This document shows positions 60,231 through 64,000 of a stretch of 64,000 nucleotides of DNA, piece after piece. A model generated the notes under the pieces. It was not told the origin of the DNA. It did no database searches and saw only the letters and a list, made by a program, of their open reading frames with translations. Numbering within the stretch: the first letter of the stretch is position 1; each line of letters begins with the position of its first letter. Both the position numbers and the translations under genes were made by a program. Origin of the DNA: Collinsella sp. (GTDB taxonomy: Bacteria; Actinomycetota; Coriobacteriia; Coriobacteriales; Coriobacteriaceae); the NCBI GenBank assembly GCA_031294825.1, contig JAUMPM010000027.1, positions 1 through 64,000 of the forward strand, read 5' to 3'.

Positions 60231-61673
60231 GTGCTTAATAGATTCCGCATGCTTGTCGCCTGTGCTTTGATCTTCGCGCTTTGCTGGGTGCCGGGGTTTG
60301 CGTTTGCTGGGGACACTGAGGACGGGGCCCAGGTTGCTGCGACCGCTCATGGGCTTTCCTATGGGATCGAGGGTTTTGAGCGGTTGGCCAAGGGGACCGC
60401 CCGTACCATGGAGGGCCAGCCTGAAGGCTACCGGTTTCCCGTTGACGAGGACGTGGACCTTGTAGTGGCGCCTGCTGCCGATCGCGTTGTGGTGTGGATA
60501 TCGCCCAAGGCGGTCGAGAAGTATGGATTGGATCCGCAGGACAACGAGTGCGTATCGGGTCTCAAGGCCCTCGTCTGCAAGCTCGACAGCGCAAACTGCA
60601 TGGGGGGTGCGCAGTTAGGGGACGTGGATCTTCCTTGGTATGTCACGACGGAAACAACGTTTGATGCCGGTGGGTATACCTATGGCTTTGACGAGCGCGG
60701 TGCGGATGGGGACCGCTATGTGGTGATTGCATCAGCCTCGGGTGATGCCAAGGGCGGCGCGCGTTGGCTTGATAGCGCTCAAATGGTAGAAGCATCGTCT
60801 GTCGTGTTGCGGAATGAGCAGGGGCCCTTGACCTCTCTGACCTCCTTTTTGGGCGACATCGACTATCGACCGTTTTGGGTGTCCATAAAAACGAGCGGCC
60901 TTGCCCTGTTGATCTCCTTTGCGCTGGGCCTGTTCGCCGCGTGGAAGACTATGGGTACCTCGAGTCGCATCAAGGGTCTGCTCGACTCGGTCTTTACCAT
61001 CCCTATGGTGCTGCCGCCCACGGTCTGCGGCTTTCTGCTCCTCATGCTGTTTGGCCGCTCGACCGGGGTGGGCCAGTGGCTCATCGCGCACGGCGTCTCG
61101 ATCGTCTTTACCTGGCCCGCGGCGGTCATTTCGGCCGTCGTGGTGTCGTTTCCCCTGGTCTACCGTACGGCGCTCGGAGCCTTCGAGAGCCTCGACACGC
61201 AGATGCTCGATGCGGCGCGCACGCTGGGCTGGTCCGAGCGTCGCATCTTCACCAAGCTTATGATGCCGCTCGGCTGGCCCTCCATCGCCGCCGGCACGGT
61301 GCTCGCCTTCGCGCGTGCCATGGGCGAGTTTGGCTGCACCCTGTTCTTTGCGGGCAACTACGCCGGCATTACGCAGACCATCCCCATCGCCATCTACTTT
61401 GAGTGGATGGGCGGCAACACGTCGGTGGCCCTCTTTTGGGTCGTCGTCGTGATCGCGTTTAGTTTCCTAGTCATCCTGTTCATCAACATGTACACCGCTC
61501 ATTCGCAAAAGTATCGCGAGCGGGGTCTTTCCCGTGCGGAGCGCAAGCAGGTCAAGCAGCTGGGCGGCCAGACCGATTCGCTCGACCCAGTCGGCGGCGA
61601 TGCGCTGCGTATCGATCGCGAGGCGCTGGCCGAGCTCATGCGCGATGATGCCGCTTTGCAGGGAGGTCGATAA
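60231..61673 (+). CDS. modB: Molybdate ABC transporter permease ModB with extracytoplasmic N-terminal domain
   Basis: A 480-residue protein, twice the usual ModB length. Residues about 1-29 form a signal peptide or anchor (LVACALIFALCWVPGFAFAG), residues 30-205 a domain I do not recognise, and residues 211-480 a normal ModB permease: DYRPFWVSIKTSGLALLISF, PMVLPPTVCGFLLL and the EAA loop ARTLGWSERRIFTKLMMPLG with FARAMGEFG. GTG at 60231 has GGAG at 6 bases. The extra domain would face outward beside ModA. The C-terminal tail is a charged cytoplasmic stretch of about 55 residues. Confidence 0.88.
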   Translation: MLNRFRMLVACALIFALCWVPGFAFAGDTEDGAQVAATAHGLSYGIEGFERLAKGTARTMEGQPEGYRFPVDEDVDLVVAPAADRVVVWISPKAVEKYGLDPQDNECVSGLKALVCKLDSANCMGGAQLGDVDLPWYVTTETTFDAGGYTYGFDERGADGDRYVVIASASGDAKGGARWLDSAQMVEASSVVLRNEQGPLTSLTSFLGDIDYRPFWVSIKTSGLALLISFALGLFAAWKTMGTSSRIKGLLDSVFTIPMVLPPTVCGFLLLMLFGRSTGVGQWLIAHGVSIVFTWPAAVISAVVVSFPLVYRTALGAFESLDTQMLDAARTLGWSERRIFTKLMMPLGWPSIAAGTVLAFARAMGEFGCTLFFAGNYAGITQTIPIAIYFEWMGGNTSVALFWVVVVIAFSFLVILFINMYTAHSQKYRERGLSRAERKQVKQLGGQTDSLDPVGGDALRIDREALAELMRDDAALQGGR

Positions 61674-61676
61674 GCT

Positions 61677-62747
61677 ATGTCGCTCGTTTTGGATATTAAG
61701 AAACGTTATCCCGGGTTTGTGCTCGACATGCAACTTGAGGCCGGTGAGGAGCGCGTGGCGCTGCTCGGTGCCTCAGGCTGCGGCAAGAGCTGTACACTGC
61801 GCTGCATTGCCGGCGTGGAGACGCCCGACGAGGGCAAGATTGTCGTCAACGGCGTGACCTTTTTTGACTCGGCGGCGGGCATCAACCTGTCGCCCCAGGA
61901 GCGAAAATGCGCCCTGCTGTTCCAAAACTATCAGCTGTTTCCTAACATGACGGTGGCCGATAACGTGTGCGCCGGCGTAAAGGATGCGGGCGACGCCGCC
62001 GCGCGCAAAAAGCTCGCCGAGTGCTATTTGAGCATTTTCGGTCTGGCCGACTTTGCCGACCGCTATCCCGCGCGTCTCTCGGGCGGCCAGCAGCAGCGCG
62101 TGGCGCTTGCCCGTATGGTGGCGGCGCATCCGGGCATTTTTATGTTCGACGAGCCCATGAGCGCGCTCGATTCCTATCTTAAGAGCGCACTCGAGCAGAA
62201 CATGCTCGACCTGTTCGATGTGTGCAACCGCACCGTGCTCTACGTGAGCCACGACATCGACGAAGCGTGCCGCCTGTGCCAGCGTATCTGCGTGATGCAC
62301 GACGGGCATGTTGAGGAGATCGGCTCCATTGAGGACGTGGTCCGCCGCCCGCAGACGCTGGCGGCGCTGCGCCTGACGGGCTGCAAGAATACAAGCCGCG
62401 CGCGAAAGATCGGGCCCGAGGAAGTTGAGGCGCTCGATTGGGGCATGACCTTTAACGTGGGTCGCGAGGTTCCCGATAATGTGGTGTACCTGGGCATTCG
62501 CGCGAGCTACTTCCATATGGACAACCGTGCCGAGCGGGGTCGCAACAGCTACGACCTGCACGTGGCGCGCGTGAGCGATTCGCGTTTTGAGCGCCTGGTG
62601 CTGTTGGATGCGCCGCGGGCCGATGCACCCACGCGCCTGCAGTGGAAGGTCAACAAAGTGGGCATGCCTGTCGACGAGCTGCCACAAGCAGGCGAGACGC
62701 TGCGCATGCATTTTGATGCCAGCAGGATCCATTTGGTTTGTCGATAG
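61677..62747 (+). CDS. modC: Molybdate ABC transporter ATP-binding protein
   Basis: A 356-residue ATPase. Walker A GASGCGKS (K37), LSGGQQQRVALARMVA signature, Walker B IFMFDEP and the H-loop VSHDIDEA are intact. Residues about 230-356 form the C-terminal regulatory domain, though less clearly a molybdate-binding (MOP) fold than in E. coli. GGGAGG site 8 bases before ATG, three bases after modB. Confidence 0.94.
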   Translation: MSLVLDIKKRYPGFVLDMQLEAGEERVALLGASGCGKSCTLRCIAGVETPDEGKIVVNGVTFFDSAAGINLSPQERKCALLFQNYQLFPNMTVADNVCAGVKDAGDAAARKKLAECYLSIFGLADFADRYPARLSGGQQQRVALARMVAAHPGIFMFDEPMSALDSYLKSALEQNMLDLFDVCNRTVLYVSHDIDEACRLCQRICVMHDGHVEEIGSIEDVVRRPQTLAALRLTGCKNTSRARKIGPEEVEALDWGMTFNVGREVPDNVVYLGIRASYFHMDNRAERGRNSYDLHVARVSDSRFERLVLLDAPRADAPTRLQWKVNKVGMPVDELPQAGETLRMHFDASRIHLVCR

Positions 62748-62757
62748 CGCCGGGTAA

Positions 62758-62788
62758 TGCCGTCGGGGATATAAGCCTCGGCAGTTTT
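62758..62788 (+). terminator. Terminator after modC
   Basis: TGCCG / CGGCA stem with inner GG/CC pairs and TTTT after it, 11 bases beyond the stop. Confidence 0.6.
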
Positions 62789-62914
62789 GTCTTGCCGCTC
62801 GCCGAATGAGGGATGACAAACTCTTATCAATCAAGATAATTATTTATTAAACGCCGGCACACGACGCTGTCGTACGAATGTCTACGGTGTTCGTCTGGAC
62901 GATGACCGTTGATA

Positions 62915-62920
62915 TAGTTG
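62915..62920 (+). promoter_or_regulatory. Possible -10 box before the two small ORFs
   Basis: TATAGT with TTCGTC 17 bases upstream. It lies inside a GTTGA...TCAAC inverted pair (about 62910-62932). Confidence 0.35.
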
Positions 62921-62948
62921 ACCTCAACTTGTAAAGGAGGGTGCGCAC

Positions 62949-63017
62949 ATGCCGCAGACGACATACATTCGCCGCGTTGCCGCGCGTGCCCTATACATGG
63001 CTCGGAGCCGCATATGA
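62949..63017 (+). CDS. Small ORF 1 before the double-cubane protein
   Basis: A 22-codon frame (starts MPQTTYIRRVAARALYMARS) with an ideal AAAGGAGGGTG site. Five of its 22 residues are Arg. Its TGA overlaps the next ATG (ATGA). Either a leader peptide or a tiny protein; unrecognised. Confidence 0.45.
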   Translation: MPQTTYIRRVAARALYMARSRI

Positions 63018-63136
63018 GCAAGTATGTTCACGGCTCCGGGAGAGACGACGCACAACTAAATAATCGACCGCAAAGCAGGTTCCCTAAAATTCCGGGTTTA
63101 AGCACGGCCGGGTTTTCGCCACCCACCGTGCAGTAA
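63014..63136 (+). CDS. Small ORF 2 before the double-cubane protein
   Basis: A 40-codon frame overlapping ORF 1 by ATGA, ending GLSTAGFSPPTVQ. A CGGAGCCG / CGGCTCCG hairpin (63003-63038) covers the junction of the two ORFs and a GCACGG / CCGTGC hairpin covers the 3' end. It ends 40 bases before the next gene. Translation coupled to ORF 1 is likely if it is real; no family known to me. Confidence 0.4.
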   Translation: MSKYVHGSGRDDAQLNNRPQSRFPKIPGLSTAGFSPPTVQ

Positions 63137-63176
63137 TACCGTAGCTATTCATTTTTGGTTCGAGAGGGGAACCGTC

Positions 63177-64000
63177 ATGGCTGAAGAATTTGATTTCCAT
63201 CCGATGTGGGAGAGCCTCGGCATGAATCTTGCCGACCACGACATGCTGCTGGGCGCCGTGGGTCAGATGTACGGCGATATGTTCCTGACGCAGAACAATC
63301 GCCCCAAGTCCACGTCCTACCTGGATTTTGTCGCCACCAACATCCACAGCGGCCGTATTAAGGAGATGCTCGACAAGAAGGAGGCCGGCGAGGCCACCAA
63401 GATCGTCGGTTCGTTCTGTGTCTACGTGCCCGAGGAGATTGTGCTTGCCTGTGACGGCATCCCCGTGGGTCTGTGCTCTGGTGCCGATTGGGCAACCGAT
63501 AAGGTTGAGGAGCACCTGCCGCGCAACACCTGTCCGCTCATCAAGAGCTTTGCCGGCTTTAAGCTGGGCGAGGTCTGCCCCTACATTGAGTCGAGTGACC
63601 TGGTGGTAGGCGAGAACACCTGCGATGGCAAGAAGAAAGCCTACGAGTTCTTTGCCACGCAAAAGAACATGTACGTCATGGATATTCCCAACGTGCACGA
63701 CGAGTCGACGCTCGTGACCTGGAAGGCCGAGGTCAAGAAGCTCGCCGCCAAGATCGAGGACGAGTGCGGCGTCAAGATTACGCCCGAGCGTCTGAAGGCT
63801 GCCATCCACGCCGTCAATGAGAAGCGCCGCGCCCTGCAGCGCCTCGCTGCGACCCGCGCTGCCGACCCTGCGCCCATCAGCGGTCTCGACAGCCTGCTGA
63901 CCGTCCAGGCCGCCTTTATGGACGACACACCGCGCTTGACCGGAGCCATCAACGAAATGGCGGCTGAGTGCGAGCAGCGTGTCGAGGCCGGCGAGGGCGT
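63177..64000 (+). CDS. 2-hydroxyacyl-CoA dehydratase family / double-cubane-cluster anaerobic reductase (5' part)
   Basis: The first 274 codons of a protein cut by the window end; complete members have about 400-430 residues. FCVYVPEEIVLACDGIPVGL, HLPRNTCPLIKSFAG and DLVVGENTCDGKKKAYEFF are hallmarks of the HgdB/BcrB-type and YjiM-type family with Cys ligands for Fe-S clusters. Without an activator gene in sight the YjiM-like double-cubane type is favoured over a true dehydratase. ATG at 63177 follows GAGGGGA at about 6 bases. Confidence 0.87.
   Translation, partial: MAEEFDFHPMWESLGMNLADHDMLLGAVGQMYGDMFLTQNNRPKSTSYLDFVATNIHSGRIKEMLDKKEAGEATKIVGSFCVYVPEEIVLACDGIPVGLCSGADWATDKVEEHLPRNTCPLIKSFAGFKLGEVCPYIESSDLVVGENTCDGKKKAYEFFATQKNMYVMDIPNVHDESTLVTWKAEVKKLAAKIEDECGVKITPERLKAAIHAVNEKRRALQRLAATRAADPAPISGLDSLLTVQAAFMDDTPRLTGAINEMAAECEQRVEAGEG

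Overview
The window reads as a high-GC, Gram-positive chromosome segment of an anaerobic actinobacterium of the class Coriobacteriia, most likely Collinsella or a close relative. The grounds are the gene content and order (division and cell-wall cluster with SepF and DivIVA and no FtsA), frequent TTG/GTG starts, strongly G/C-ending codons, and anaerobe-type genes (L-cysteine desulfidase, 2-hydroxyacyl-CoA dehydratase-type double-cubane protein). The genus is an inference from recognition, not from a database search. No prophage, transposase, CRISPR array, tRNA or rRNA gene was seen. The accessory signal is in the intergenic DNA: large palindromes, riboregulators and leader ORFs.

Layout. 1-15.6 kb: the dcw cluster mraZ-rsmH-ftsL-ftsI-murF-mraY-murD-ftsW-murG-murC-murB-ftsQ-ftsZ, all on the plus strand; murE, ddl and ftsA are absent. 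15.7-21 kb: pgeF followed without a gap by pstSCAB-phoU. 21-23.7 kb: yggS-sepF-yggT-divIVA, the second division block, in which yggT seems to start at an ATC codon. 23.7-26.4 kb (minus): nitroreductase, then a Pit phosphate transporter with its DUF47 partner, so two phosphate systems lie within 10 kb. 26.6-29.8 kb: a possibly leaderless small gene, a Bax-inhibitor-like membrane protein, a PARG-like protein with an altered QEE motif, and an SGNH hydrolase. 29.8-32.3 kb (minus): thiD and thiC, with a TPP riboswitch whose 3' end carries the thiC ribosome-binding site.

32.3-43.1 kb: a membrane-anchored unknown protein, yaaA, an M18 aminopeptidase, polA, a Cof-type HAD phosphatase, then argG and argH. 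A 24-residue ORF with six arginines in its last ten residues stands before argG. 43.1-54.6 kb: ndk, rpiB, cyuA, a HAD hydrolase, rpsA, the RNase P RNA gene, yigZ, a C_GCAxxG_C_C protein, metY, an MFS exporter, xpt and a small GGQ-domain release-factor-like gene. 54.6-57.1 kb (minus): a diacylglycerol-kinase-family gene and a ClC channel. 57.3-62.7 kb: moeA, a mogA/moaB-type gene and modABC (molybdenum cofactor and molybdate uptake); ModB carries an unusual extracytoplasmic N-terminal domain and modA has a perfect palindrome over its -10 box. 63.2 kb to the end: the 5' part of a double-cubane-cluster reductase, preceded by two tiny overlapping ORFs.

The most promising candidates for something undescribed are the arginine-rich leader before argGH, the ATC-started yggT, the ModB N-terminal domain with the mod operator, the QEA variant of the PARG-like protein, and at least two families of interspersed palindromes plus a 129-base element with perfect 33-base inverted arms.
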